DNA from: TMED13 sp042090305
GTDB lineage: Bacteria; Pseudomonadota; Alphaproteobacteria; Methylaequorales; Methylaequoraceae
DNA: 5,761 nucleotides
Direction of reading: 5' to 3'
Assembly (NCBI GenBank): GCA_042090305.1
Contig: JBELJQ010000042.1
Location: 1-5,761 of the forward strand
Below are positions 1-5,415 of this stretch, piece after piece. Positions within the stretch are counted from its first letter, which is position 1. Each line of letters starts with the position of its first letter. The position numbers and the translations under genes are program-made. The notes under the pieces were generated by a model, which saw nothing but the letters and a program-made list of their open reading frames with translations, did no database searches and was not told where the DNA came from.

Positions 1-108
1 GCCTCACTTCCTTTTGGTGGTTTTAAAGAATCAGGATGGGGAAGAGAAATGGGTCATGAAGTGTTAAAAAATTATACAGAAGTAAAAGCAGTAACTGTTA
101 ATCTTTAA
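1..108 (+). CDS. Aldehyde dehydrogenase, C-terminal fragment (5' end outside window)
   Basis: Frame 1 is open from the first base to a TAA at 106-108 and gives 35 residues. They include PFGGFKESGWGRE followed by ENYTEVKAV-like sequence (LKNYTEVKAVTVNL). This is the typical C-terminal end of the NAD(P)-dependent aldehyde dehydrogenase superfamily, where PFGG(Y/F)K.SG.GRE is the last conserved block and contributes to the active-site pocket and oligomer contacts. The family oxidises aldehydes to carboxylic acids in the cytoplasm. The catalytic Cys and Glu and the Rossmann fold lie upstream of the window, so the substrate (betaine aldehyde, phenylacetaldehyde or others) cannot be told. A strong hairpin follows 16 nt after the stop. 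The neighbouring carboxylate transporter suggests, but does not show, a link to small-acid metabolism. Confidence 0.9.
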   Translation, partial: ASLPFGGFKESGWGREMGHEVLKNYTEVKAVTVNL

Positions 109-124
109 TTTTGAGATGTAAATA

Positions 125-158
125 AACCAAGCTAATTTTTATTAGCTTGGTTCTTTCT
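125..158 (+). terminator. Rho-independent terminator-like hairpin after the aldehyde dehydrogenase
   Basis: A perfect 12-bp stem (AACCAAGCTAAT, 125-136, pairing with ATTAGCTTGGTT, 141-152) closes a TTTT loop and is followed by a pyrimidine run CTTTCT (153-158). The U tract is interrupted, so termination may be partial. Read on the minus strand the hairpin is followed by TTTATTT, so it could work both ways, although no leftward gene arrives here. The stem ends 9 nt before the start codon of the DUF485 gene, so the same RNA structure could affect that gene. Confidence 0.75.
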
Positions 159-161
159 AAT

Positions 162-428
162 ATGAATTCTTTAATAACTGAAAAAAACGAAAAATATATA
201 AGAGTAAAAAGAAATATTTCTCATTTGTTTTCTTTCCTTGTTATATTTATTTACTTTTCTTTTATTTTTCTGATTGGTTTTAATCCGAAACTACTTGCTA
301 AAGAAATAGAAAATAGCTCCATGACATATGGTGTAGCTTTTGGACTGTCAATTATAATTTTTTCAATAATACTTACACTGATCTATACACTCATATCTAA
401 TAGATATATCGATGAAATTAAAAAATAA
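162..428 (+). CDS. yjcH: DUF485 (YjcH-like) inner-membrane protein paired with ActP
   Basis: This 88-residue protein has a short charged N-terminus (residues 1-20) and two membrane helices, at about 22-43 and 57-80. The segment FSFIFLIGFNPKLL and the following TYGVAFGLSIIIFSIILTLIY match the DUF485 pattern of E. coli YjcH, in which a helix ending in F.P..L is followed by a G.P.G-like second helix. DUF485 genes characteristically sit directly upstream of actP, as here (25-nt gap), and are presumed to assist the symporter; the exact role is unknown. ATG 162 is chosen. The frame is open upstream to a TTG at 147, but that codon lies inside the terminator stem, and 88 residues fits the family. No Shine-Dalgarno sequence is visible before the ATG (TTCTTTCTAAT), and no convincing promoter was found between the dehydrogenase and this gene. 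Confidence 0.85.
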   Translation: MNSLITEKNEKYIRVKRNISHLFSFLVIFIYFSFIFLIGFNPKLLAKEIENSSMTYGVAFGLSIIIFSIILTLIYTLISNRYIDEIKK

Positions 429-453
429 ATGCTAAATTTTAATAAACAAAAAT

Positions 454-1998
454 ATGGAAAGTAATTTTGTAGCTTCAATAATTTTTTTTCTCTTTGTATT
501 TGTTACATTAGCAATTACGTATTTTGCATCAAAAAAATCAAATACAAAAGAAAACTACTATGCTGCAGGCGAAAAAATTTCTGGCTTTCAAAATGGTCTT
601 GCGATTGCGGGAGATTATATGTCTGCCGCTTCATTCTTGGGAATTTCAGGTCTAGTTTTCTTATCAGGTTTTGATGGTTTGATTTATTCAATTGGTTTTC
701 TAGTTGGATGGCCAATTATTCTTTTTTTAGTAGCTGAAAAACTAAAAAATCTTGGCAAATTTACTTTTGCAGATGTAACCACAATTAGACTTAAACAATC
801 AAAAATAAGAATCTTATCTTCGGTTTCCACCCTTATAACGGTTTTATTCTATCTTATTGCACAAATGGTTGGGGCTGGTTCATTAATTCAAACTTTATTT
901 GATTTACCTTACAACTTTGCAATCTGGATTGTTGGTATTCTAATGATAATTTATGTAAGTTTTGGTGGAATGATAGCTACAACATGGGTTCAAATTATTA
1001 AGGCATTTTTATTAATTTTTGGAGCTTCAGTATTAAGTTTCTTAGTTCTAAAGGAATTCTCATTTAGTTTATCAAACTTGATCGATGCTGCTATTTTAGC
1101 TCATAAATCAGGCATTGATATTTTAAAGCCTGGGAAGCTTGTAGCTGATCCAGTTTCAGCAATTTCACTTGGAATTGCTTTAATATTGGGAACTGCAGGT
1201 CTGCCACACATACTTATGAGATTTTTTACAGTTCCGGATGCTAAAAGTGCTAGATTATCTGCATTTTATGCAACATCATTCATAGGATATTTTTACTTAC
1301 TTACATTCATAATTGGTTTTGGTGCAATAGTTTACTTATCAACAAATCCAAACTATACCAATGCAGAAGGTACCTTGATTGGTTCTAATAATATGGCAGC
1401 AATTCATTTATCACATGCTGTTGGAGGAAATATTTTTCTAGGATTTATTTCAGCTGTAGCATTTGCAACTATCTTAGCTGTAGTTTCAGGCTTAACATTA
1501 GCCGGAGCATCTGCTGTTGGAAGAGATTTATATGTCTATGTTTTAAATAATGGGAAGGCCGATGAAAAAAAGGAATTATTTGTCTCAAAAATATCAAGTG
1601 TACTTATTGGTATTATTGCAATCTTTCTTGGTATTACTTTTGAAGGACAAAATGTGGCATTTATGGTTGGACTAGCCTTTGCAATCGCTGCAAGTACCAA
1701 TTTCCCTGTCCTATTTTTAAGTATTAACTGGAAGAATCTTACAACTAATGGTGCCTTTTATGGCGGGATGATAGGATTATTAATAACTGTAAGTTTGGTG
1801 ATTTTAGGTCCAACAATTTGGGTTGATATTTTTAAATTTGAAAAGGCAATTTTTCCTTACAAGTATCCTGCTCTATTTTCAGTGACTTTATCTTTTTTAG
1901 CAATTTTCATTATCTCAAAATTAGATTTTAAGAGTAAATCTGATACAGATAAAGAAAAATTTATGGAGATGATGAAAAAAGCATATTTAGGGAAGTAA
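454..1998 (+). CDS. actP: ActP-type sodium:solute symporter (acetate/short monocarboxylate permease)
   Basis: This 514-residue polytopic membrane protein has about 13 hydrophobic segments. Long stretches are nearly those of E. coli ActP: FQNGLAIAGDYMSAASFLG (residues 45-63), the YSIGFLVGWPIILFL region (78-92), GGMIATTWVQIIKA (171-184), GTAGLPHILMRFFTV (246-260), and AVAFATILAVVSGLTLAGAS (334-353). The tail (from about 420) has NFPVLF, a LTTNGA motif and ILGPTIWV, all ActP hallmarks. The family (SSS, solute:sodium symporter) imports acetate, glycolate or related monocarboxylates with a cation across the inner membrane. Compared with E. coli ActP (549 aa) it lacks the N-terminal signal-like extension and begins at the first helix. 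It lies 25 nt after the DUF485 gene and 3 nt before an HTH gene, so the three are probably one operon. Substrate range is inferred from the family; the C-terminus ends in a short lysine-rich cytoplasmic tail. Confidence 0.95.
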   Translation: MESNFVASIIFFLFVFVTLAITYFASKKSNTKENYYAAGEKISGFQNGLAIAGDYMSAASFLGISGLVFLSGFDGLIYSIGFLVGWPIILFLVAEKLKNLGKFTFADVTTIRLKQSKIRILSSVSTLITVLFYLIAQMVGAGSLIQTLFDLPYNFAIWIVGILMIIYVSFGGMIATTWVQIIKAFLLIFGASVLSFLVLKEFSFSLSNLIDAAILAHKSGIDILKPGKLVADPVSAISLGIALILGTAGLPHILMRFFTVPDAKSARLSAFYATSFIGYFYLLTFIIGFGAIVYLSTNPNYTNAEGTLIGSNNMAAIHLSHAVGGNIFLGFISAVAFATILAVVSGLTLAGASAVGRDLYVYVLNNGKADEKKELFVSKISSVLIGIIAIFLGITFEGQNVAFMVGLAFAIAASTNFPVLFLSINWKNLTTNGAFYGGMIGLLITVSLVILGPTIWVDIFKFEKAIFPYKYPALFSVTLSFLAIFIISKLDFKSKSDTDKEKFMEMMKKAYLGK

Positions 1999-2001
1999 AA
2001 G

Positions 2002-2262
2002 TTGATTTTTATAGATATAGATAAACCGCATCCTCAAGAGATAAAGGAATGGATGAAAAAAAATAAATTAAATATTGATCAATCTGCTGAAATTTTAGGC
2101 ATAAGTAAAAGGCAATTTTCTAGATTTCTTTCCGGTGAAACTCCAGCTAAAAGGGTTCACTCTTTAGCAATGCAAATGATTTGGATTCTATATGAAAACA
2201 AAAAAGATATTATTAAAAATGATAAAAATAATTCAAAAAAGGTAATTATACCCATCAAATAA
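2002..2262 (+). CDS. Small helix-turn-helix (XRE-like) DNA-binding protein, TTG start
   Basis: This 86-residue basic protein has a helix-turn-helix at about residues 26-45 (DQSAEILGISKRQFSRFLSG), with the usual A..LG.S.R..SR...G spacing of XRE/lambda-repressor-type domains. A preceding helix (EIKEWMKKNKL, 13-23) and a following helix (RVHSLAMQMIWIL, 51-63) complete the fold; the last 20 residues are Lys/Asn-rich. TTG 2002 is preferred because it lies 3 nt after actP, has AGGGAAG at 1989-1995 with a 6-nt gap, and keeps the first helix intact. The alternative ATG 2053, with AAAGGA just upstream, would give 69 residues and cut that helix. Position suggests cotranscription with actP and perhaps control of that operon; this is inference. 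Its stop codon directly abuts the stop of the opposing glycosyltransferase. Confidence 0.75.
   Translation: MIFIDIDKPHPQEIKEWMKKNKLNIDQSAEILGISKRQFSRFLSGETPAKRVHSLAMQMIWILYENKKDIIKNDKNNSKKVIIPIK
2235..2252 (-). terminator. Weak candidate terminator for the leftward operon
   Basis: On the minus strand, 10 nt past the stop of the glycosyltransferase gene, GGTA (2252-2249) pairs with TACC (2244-2241) across a 4-nt loop and is followed directly by six T residues (2240-2235) and further T-rich sequence. The stem has only 4 bp, so this is a low-confidence call. It lies inside the 3' end of the opposing HTH gene, as expected for a convergent junction with no spacer. I found no matching terminator for the plus-strand transcript at this junction. 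Confidence 0.3.
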
Positions 2263-3180
2263 CTACTCTTTAAATAATTGGTAGACAACTTGTTTATTTT
2301 CAAATCGCATCTTTTTAATTACATCTAAAACTAAACCAGAAAAAAAACTTATAAATGATAATATCATTAGAAATCCAGCTAATATTGCTGAAGGTAGTTT
2401 TTCAACTAAACCAGTATTGTAAAAATCATGAACTACTGGTGTACCTAAAATTATGGATGAAATAAAAAAAAATAAACTCAAAAATGTAAAAAATAATAAT
2501 GGCCTTTCATGCTTTATTAACATTAAGATTAGCCTAAGAATTTTTATTCCATCACGATAGGTACTTAATTTACTAAGAGAACCTTCTGGTCTTGAATTAT
2601 ACATACACTCTACTTCTTTAATTGAATGTTTTTGCTCTAGAGCGTGAATAGTTAATTCTGCTTCAATTTCAAATTCATTGGAGTAAACTGGAAAAGTCTT
2701 CACAAATCTTTTAGAAAAGACTCTAAAACCTGAAAAAATATCAGTTACATTCTTGCCAAAAAAGAGATTTACAAAAGAGGTGAAAATTTTATTACCTAGT
2801 AAATGGCCTCTTCTATATGCTTGTGAGTTCTTATGTACACGTTTTCCGATTACCATATCAAATTTTTCATTTTTAACATAATCTAACATTTTATTTATAT
2901 TTCTTAAATCATATGTATTATCTCCATCCACCATAATATAATAATCATATTTATGGTTATCAGAGAACATTTTTCTAACAACATTTCCCTTCCCTCTCTC
3001 GCAAACCATTCTTACTTGAACACCAATTTTTTTTGCAACATTTACTGTTTTATCTGAAGAATTATTGTCGTAAACCACAATACCTGCCTTAGGTAAATAT
3101 TTTTTAATATTATTAATTACAAGGCCTAAAGTTGATTCTTCATTTAAGCATGGAATTAAAACTAGAGCTTTCTTTTTCAT
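2263..3180 (-). CDS. Family 2 glycosyltransferase with two C-terminal membrane helices (DPM-synthase/GtrB-like)
   Basis: This protein has 305 residues. The N-terminal GT-A domain (about 1-200) has the family 2 motifs IPCLNEE (9-15), YDNNSSDKT (37-45), ERGKGNVVRK (61-70), the metal-binding DGD (85-87) and SGFRVFSKRF (150-159), then EFEIEAELTIHAL (169-181) and a PEGSLSKLSTYRDG stretch (198-211) near the membrane. Two hydrophobic helices follow at about 228-247 and 264-285, with a short basic tail. This layout is that of enzymes that move a sugar from a nucleotide donor to polyprenyl phosphate, or related membrane-bound glycosyltransferases for cell-envelope glycans. The sugar and acceptor cannot be read from the sequence. 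The ATG overlaps the stop of yaaA by one base (TAATG), which suggests translational coupling. No independent Shine-Dalgarno sequence is seen. Confidence 0.88.
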   Translation of the reverse strand: MKKKALVLIPCLNEESTLGLVINNIKKYLPKAGIVVYDNNSSDKTVNVAKKIGVQVRMVCERGKGNVVRKMFSDNHKYDYYIMVDGDNTYDLRNINKMLDYVKNEKFDMVIGKRVHKNSQAYRRGHLLGNKIFTSFVNLFFGKNVTDIFSGFRVFSKRFVKTFPVYSNEFEIEAELTIHALEQKHSIKEVECMYNSRPEGSLSKLSTYRDGIKILRLILMLIKHERPLLFFTFLSLFFFISSIILGTPVVHDFYNTGLVEKLPSAILAGFLMILSFISFFSGLVLDVIKKMRFENKQVVYQLFKE

Positions 3181-3935
3181 TATGATGTAAATAATAATGT
3201 ATTCGTTTCAGGTAATATTTTGTCAAATTTAAAACTATTAACTTGAAAATTTTTTAGTGGCTCAACTGACTCAATTCTATTATCAATTATGAACTTAGCC
3301 ATAGATCCTCTCATTTTCTTAATTTGCATCCCAATATTTTTATATTCATCGTTTAATTTGGTTTTAAAATCAAAGTTAATGACTTTTGCACTAATTTTTT
3401 TATGATTTAAAACTGAGAAATACTCCTTTGATGACAAGTTAAATAAGAATGTTGAACCATTAATTTTTATTTCTTCATTTAAATTTTTAGAAACATCCTC
3501 TCTCCAAAATTTATAAAGATCAGAATTAATTAATTTCACAGTATTCGTCCCCATTTCTAACCTGTAAGGCTGGATAACATCAAAAGGTTTAAGAAGTCCA
3601 TATAATCCTGATAAAATTCTTAATTTTTTTTGAGTATAATCATACAAATTTTCTTCTAAGCTTCTAATTGATAAACCATCAAAGGTTGCTCCAGTAAAAA
3701 GAAATACAGCAGGCTTTTTGATATTCTTTGGGTTATCAAAGTTTACAAATCTTTTTTTATTAAGTTCAATGAGTTTATCACTAATTGGCATTAGTGATTT
3801 AAGTTCTGAGGTACTTAAACCTTTTAAATTTTCGCTAAGTATTTTTATTTTTTTTTTAAATTTTGGCTCAGAAAACTTATAATTTACAGTTTCAGTTTCA
3901 ATATTTAAATTTTTTGACGGTGAAATTATAATCAT
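3180..3935 (-). CDS. yaaA: YaaA family (DUF328/UPF0246) peroxide stress protein
   Basis: This 251-residue cytoplasmic protein is close to the usual family length of about 257. Family landmarks are the N-terminal IISPSKNL (3-10; canonical ISPAKTL), the block LRILSGLYGLLKPFDVIQPY (105-124) followed by RLEMGT (125-130), FNLSSKEYF (165-173; NLAS.EYF in relatives), and KKMRGSMAKFIIDNRI (206-221; canonical KKARGLMARYII). In E. coli YaaA lowers intracellular iron-driven damage during hydrogen peroxide stress and binds DNA; whether this one does the same is an inference from the family. The start is fixed by the conserved N-terminus, although no Shine-Dalgarno sequence precedes it. It follows the lipoprotein gene by 40 nt of AT-only sequence and shares one base with the glycosyltransferase start. 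Confidence 0.93.
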   Translation of the reverse strand: MIIISPSKNLNIETETVNYKFSEPKFKKKIKILSENLKGLSTSELKSLMPISDKLIELNKKRFVNFDNPKNIKKPAVFLFTGATFDGLSIRSLEENLYDYTQKKLRILSGLYGLLKPFDVIQPYRLEMGTNTVKLINSDLYKFWREDVSKNLNEEIKINGSTFLFNLSSKEYFSVLNHKKISAKVINFDFKTKLNDEYKNIGMQIKKMRGSMAKFIIDNRIESVEPLKNFQVNSFKFDKILPETNTLLFTS

Positions 3936-3975
3936 AAATATATGATAATAACTTTTTTTAAAAATTAAACTTTAA

Positions 3976-4440
3976 TTATTTTACCATTGCCCACTGACCA
4001 CTTTTTTCCCTACAAGCAGTGTCCAAAGTCTTCCTAGACTCACTATCTAAGAAGAAAGTATGTTCAATTAATCTGCATTCTGGCCCTCCATAATGTCCTT
4101 TAATTACTACAACACCTTCATTTCCACTTTTAGGATTCTTCCAATACCCTGATCGTACAAAATTATTATTATCGTTGATTTCTAATACCTTAATGGTTTC
4201 TTTTTTATAAAAATAATAGTCATCTTGACCTAAAAACTCAGAAAGGTACGACCCTAATAATATTCCAACAGCAGATCCAACTGTTGTACTAAAAATATCT
4301 CCATCAGAAAGCTCGTATCCTAAATAACCGCCAGCAGCTGAAGAAGAGGTTCTAACCACGGTATCTCTATCAAGATTTACTGCTGAGCAACCTGTTATAA
4401 AAGAAGAGATTATGACAATCTTAACAAATTTTTTAATCAT
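3976..4440 (-). CDS. 17 kDa surface antigen-like outer-membrane lipoprotein with glycine zipper
   Basis: This 154-residue protein has a lipoprotein signal peptide: basic MIKK, a hydrophobic core, and the lipobox ITGC with Cys18 as the acylated residue. Ser at +2 is consistent with outer-membrane sorting. Residues 31-71 form a glycine-zipper hairpin (G37, G38 and G41, then G55-G59-G63 at 4-residue spacing). The C-terminal domain (94-154) resembles the Rickettsia 17 kDa antigen: an R.G.W.NP..GN.G block (96-109), then CR..E.T (122-128), ACR (142-144) and GQW..V (148-153). Cys122 and Cys143 sit 21 apart, as in that family, and may form a disulfide. Members are periplasm-facing outer-membrane proteins of unclear function. 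The gene overlaps the upstream 156-aa gene by 8 nt and has its own AAAAGGT ribosome site, so the start is well supported. Confidence 0.85.
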   Translation of the reverse strand: MIKKFVKIVIISSFITGCSAVNLDRDTVVRTSSSAAGGYLGYELSDGDIFSTTVGSAVGILLGSYLSEFLGQDDYYFYKKETIKVLEINDNNNFVRSGYWKNPKSGNEGVVVIKGHYGGPECRLIEHTFFLDSESRKTLDTACREKSGQWAMVK

Positions 4441-4903
4441 CTAAATACCTTTTAGTTAGCCTTTCTCTCTCTAAAAATCTTATTTCTGAGTTGCTAATGT
4501 TACTATTATTTTTAATCTCAATTGATTTTGAAGAGTATCTATTTTTTATAAAATTTTCTTTTAGTTGACTGGCATAATTCATTTTCTCAACTTTTTGGTT
4601 TATTCTAATAATATTTGCAGTATGTGAATCGATTATTTCAGATTTACCATATGCTAAAGGGGAGCTTTTAACCATTGAATCAGAAATAAAACCAAGTGGT
4701 TCGAAGAATCCGCCGCTGTGAAGTTGTTTTAAAAAGTAACCCGAAGTTCCAGTTATTGTTAAATATTGTAAAGCATAACTTAAGCTTCTAGTTTTAGAGT
4801 TTAAGACACCTGCTTCTCCCTCACTTCCAAAGATCTCAGTAAAAGAATTTGATTGGACGCTTTTAAACAATAACAAAGCTAAGATTATAATTATAGTTCT
4901 CAT
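4433..4903 (-). CDS. Exported protein of unknown function (156 aa)
   Basis: I do not recognise this protein. It begins with a clear signal peptide (MRT, hydrophobic residues 4-13, predicted cleavage after VQS, 16-18), leaving a mature chain of about 138 residues. Residues 40-75 are moderately hydrophobic and rich in Gly, Ser and aromatics, with SGYF and SGGFF segments; this is too polar for a certain membrane helix. The last 55 residues are strongly charged and Asn/Lys/Ser-rich, with ERERLTKRYLDD at the end. There are no cysteines and no recognisable catalytic motif. It starts 30 nt after the 93-aa exported protein and overlaps the 17 kDa lipoprotein by 8 nt, so the three are probably made together and may act at the envelope. 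The open frame, signal peptide and tight spacing make it a real gene; the function is open. Confidence 0.75.
   Translation of the reverse strand: MRTIIIILALLLFKSVQSNSFTEIFGSEGEAGVLNSKTRSLSYALQYLTITGTSGYFLKQLHSGGFFEPLGFISDSMVKSSPLAYGKSEIIDSHTANIIRINQKVEKMNYASQLKENFIKNRYSSKSIEIKNNSNISNSEIRFLERERLTKRYLDD
4447..4453 (-). promoter_or_regulatory. Ribosome binding site of the 17 kDa-like lipoprotein gene
   Basis: AAAAGGT on the minus strand lies 6 nt before the ATG at 4440. It fixes that start inside the coding region of the upstream gene. The same core and the same 6-nt spacing precede the first gene of the run (AAAGGT, 5222-5227), whereas most other genes in the window show no such site. Confidence 0.6.
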
Positions 4904-4933
4904 AATTCTTAAAACGACTCATTTTAATAATAT

Positions 4934-5215
4934 TTAGTTGTAGTTTAATGTTTCTATAATCATTAGCTTTTGCTGTATTGGTAGATTATTAAAATAGTTT
5001 TTATTTACATTAATTTGCCTACTGTTTTCAAACCTTGAGACAACATCAACTTTATTTTGATAAGTATTTTCTTTACTTAAAGAACTATCATAGTATTGAT
5101 CATAGACTAAACCTACTCCAACTCCAATAAGCGAAAATTCAAATATATTTAGTGATTTGACATTCGAGAACGCCAGCATGTTAAGTAGAGCGAGAGTTAT
5201 AGAGAATTTTGTCAT
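4934..5215 (-). CDS. Small exported protein of unknown function (93 aa)
   Basis: I do not recognise this protein. Residues 1-21 form a signal peptide (MTK, hydrophobic stretch, likely cleavage after VKS at 19-21; AFS at 15-17 is an alternative). The mature N-terminus has a short hydrophobic segment with alternating glycines (SLIGVGVGLVY, 28-38), then an acidic and aromatic DQYYD, and a polar Asn/Lys-rich tail ending in a possible helix (LPIQQKLMIIETL, 78-90). It is the first gene of the leftward run, with a promoter and an AAAGGT ribosome site just upstream, which supports the ATG at 5215. The next gene, also exported, starts 30 nt after its stop. An envelope or periplasmic location is inferred from the signal peptide; no function can be given. 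Confidence 0.72.
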   Translation of the reverse strand: MTKFSITLALLNMLAFSNVKSLNIFEFSLIGVGVGLVYDQYYDSSLSKENTYQNKVDVVSRFENSRQINVNKNYFNNLPIQQKLMIIETLNYN

Positions 5216-5221
5216 AATATT

Positions 5222-5227
5222 ACCTTT
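5222..5227 (-). promoter_or_regulatory. Ribosome binding site of the 93-aa exported protein gene
   Basis: AAAGGT on the minus strand sits 6 nt before the ATG at 5215. It is one of only two clear Shine-Dalgarno-like sites in the window; both belong to the exported-protein genes. Confidence 0.6.
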
Positions 5228-5233
5228 ATGGTT

Positions 5234-5262
5234 AATATATAATTTTTTTTAGTTAGTGACAA
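5234..5262 (-). promoter_or_regulatory. Sigma70-type promoter for the leftward five-gene run
   Basis: Read on the minus strand, TTGTCA (5262-5257) is followed after exactly 17 nt by TATATT (5239-5234). Five of six bases match consensus in each box. The expected start of transcription, near 5227, would leave a leader of only about 12 nt that just includes the AAAGGT ribosome site. The 17-nt spacer carries an A tract. In AT-rich DNA such matches arise by chance, but the position directly before a gene with a ribosome site supports it. Confidence 0.55.
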
Positions 5263-5336
5263 ATACTATTGTTAAAAGAAATATTGTATTGATTTTTATT
5301 CAGAAAAGGGGTCAAACATTCATTTAATACATTACC

Positions 5337-5342
5337 TATAAT
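5337..5342 (+). promoter_or_regulatory. Candidate -10 element for the 84-aa gene cluster
   Basis: A perfect TATAAT faces right in the divergent intergenic region (5216-5415) and would start transcription near 5349, leaving a leader of about 67 nt. No convincing -35 box is found 16-18 nt upstream, and there is no extended TG motif, so it would need an activator or be weak. The rest of this 200-nt region holds the leftward promoter and the weak leader hairpin; I see no RNA gene in it. Confidence 0.35.
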
Positions 5343-5370
5343 CCGCGTATTTATTCTCCCCTATTCTATT

Positions 5371-5398
5371 AAACCTTTTATTTAATATTTACAGGTTT
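5371..5398 (+). other. Weak leader hairpin before the 84-aa gene
   Basis: AAACCT (5371-5376) can pair with AGGTTT (5393-5398) across a 16-nt AT-rich loop. The right arm holds the only AGG-type ribosome-site remnant upstream of the ATG at 5416, so the structure could modulate initiation. The stem has 6 bp and two G-C pairs, and could be chance. Confidence 0.2.
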
Positions 5399-5415
5399 TA
5401 GATTATTATGAATCA

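Noticed and set aside
147..161. TTG 147 as an earlier start for the DUF485 gene
   Set aside because: The codon lies in the right arm of the terminator stem, has no ribosome site, and would add five residues not expected for the family. ATG 162 is preferred.
429..464. 11-codon frame (MLNFNKQKYGK) starting directly after the DUF485 stop and overlapping the actP start
   Set aside because: It is short and of low complexity, with no ribosome site. It could be a coupling frame between the two genes, but nothing beyond its position supports it.
515..715. 66-codon open frame on the minus strand
   Set aside because: It lies wholly inside actP, whose protein sequence is strongly conserved, and its product has no recognisable features. 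It is an opposite-strand shadow.
3963..3977. Palindrome AATTAAACTTTAATT at the end of the 17 kDa-like lipoprotein gene, possible terminator
   Set aside because: The stem is purely A-T with a 1-nt centre, overlaps the stop codon and lacks a proper U tract on the minus strand. It is too unstable to call a terminator.
5303..5367. GAAAAGGGG and CCCCTATTC as arms of a long-range inverted repeat in the divergent region
   Set aside because: Eight of nine bases can pair, but the loop is over 40 nt and there is no supporting structure. It is noted only as the G/C-rich spots of an otherwise AT-rich spacer.
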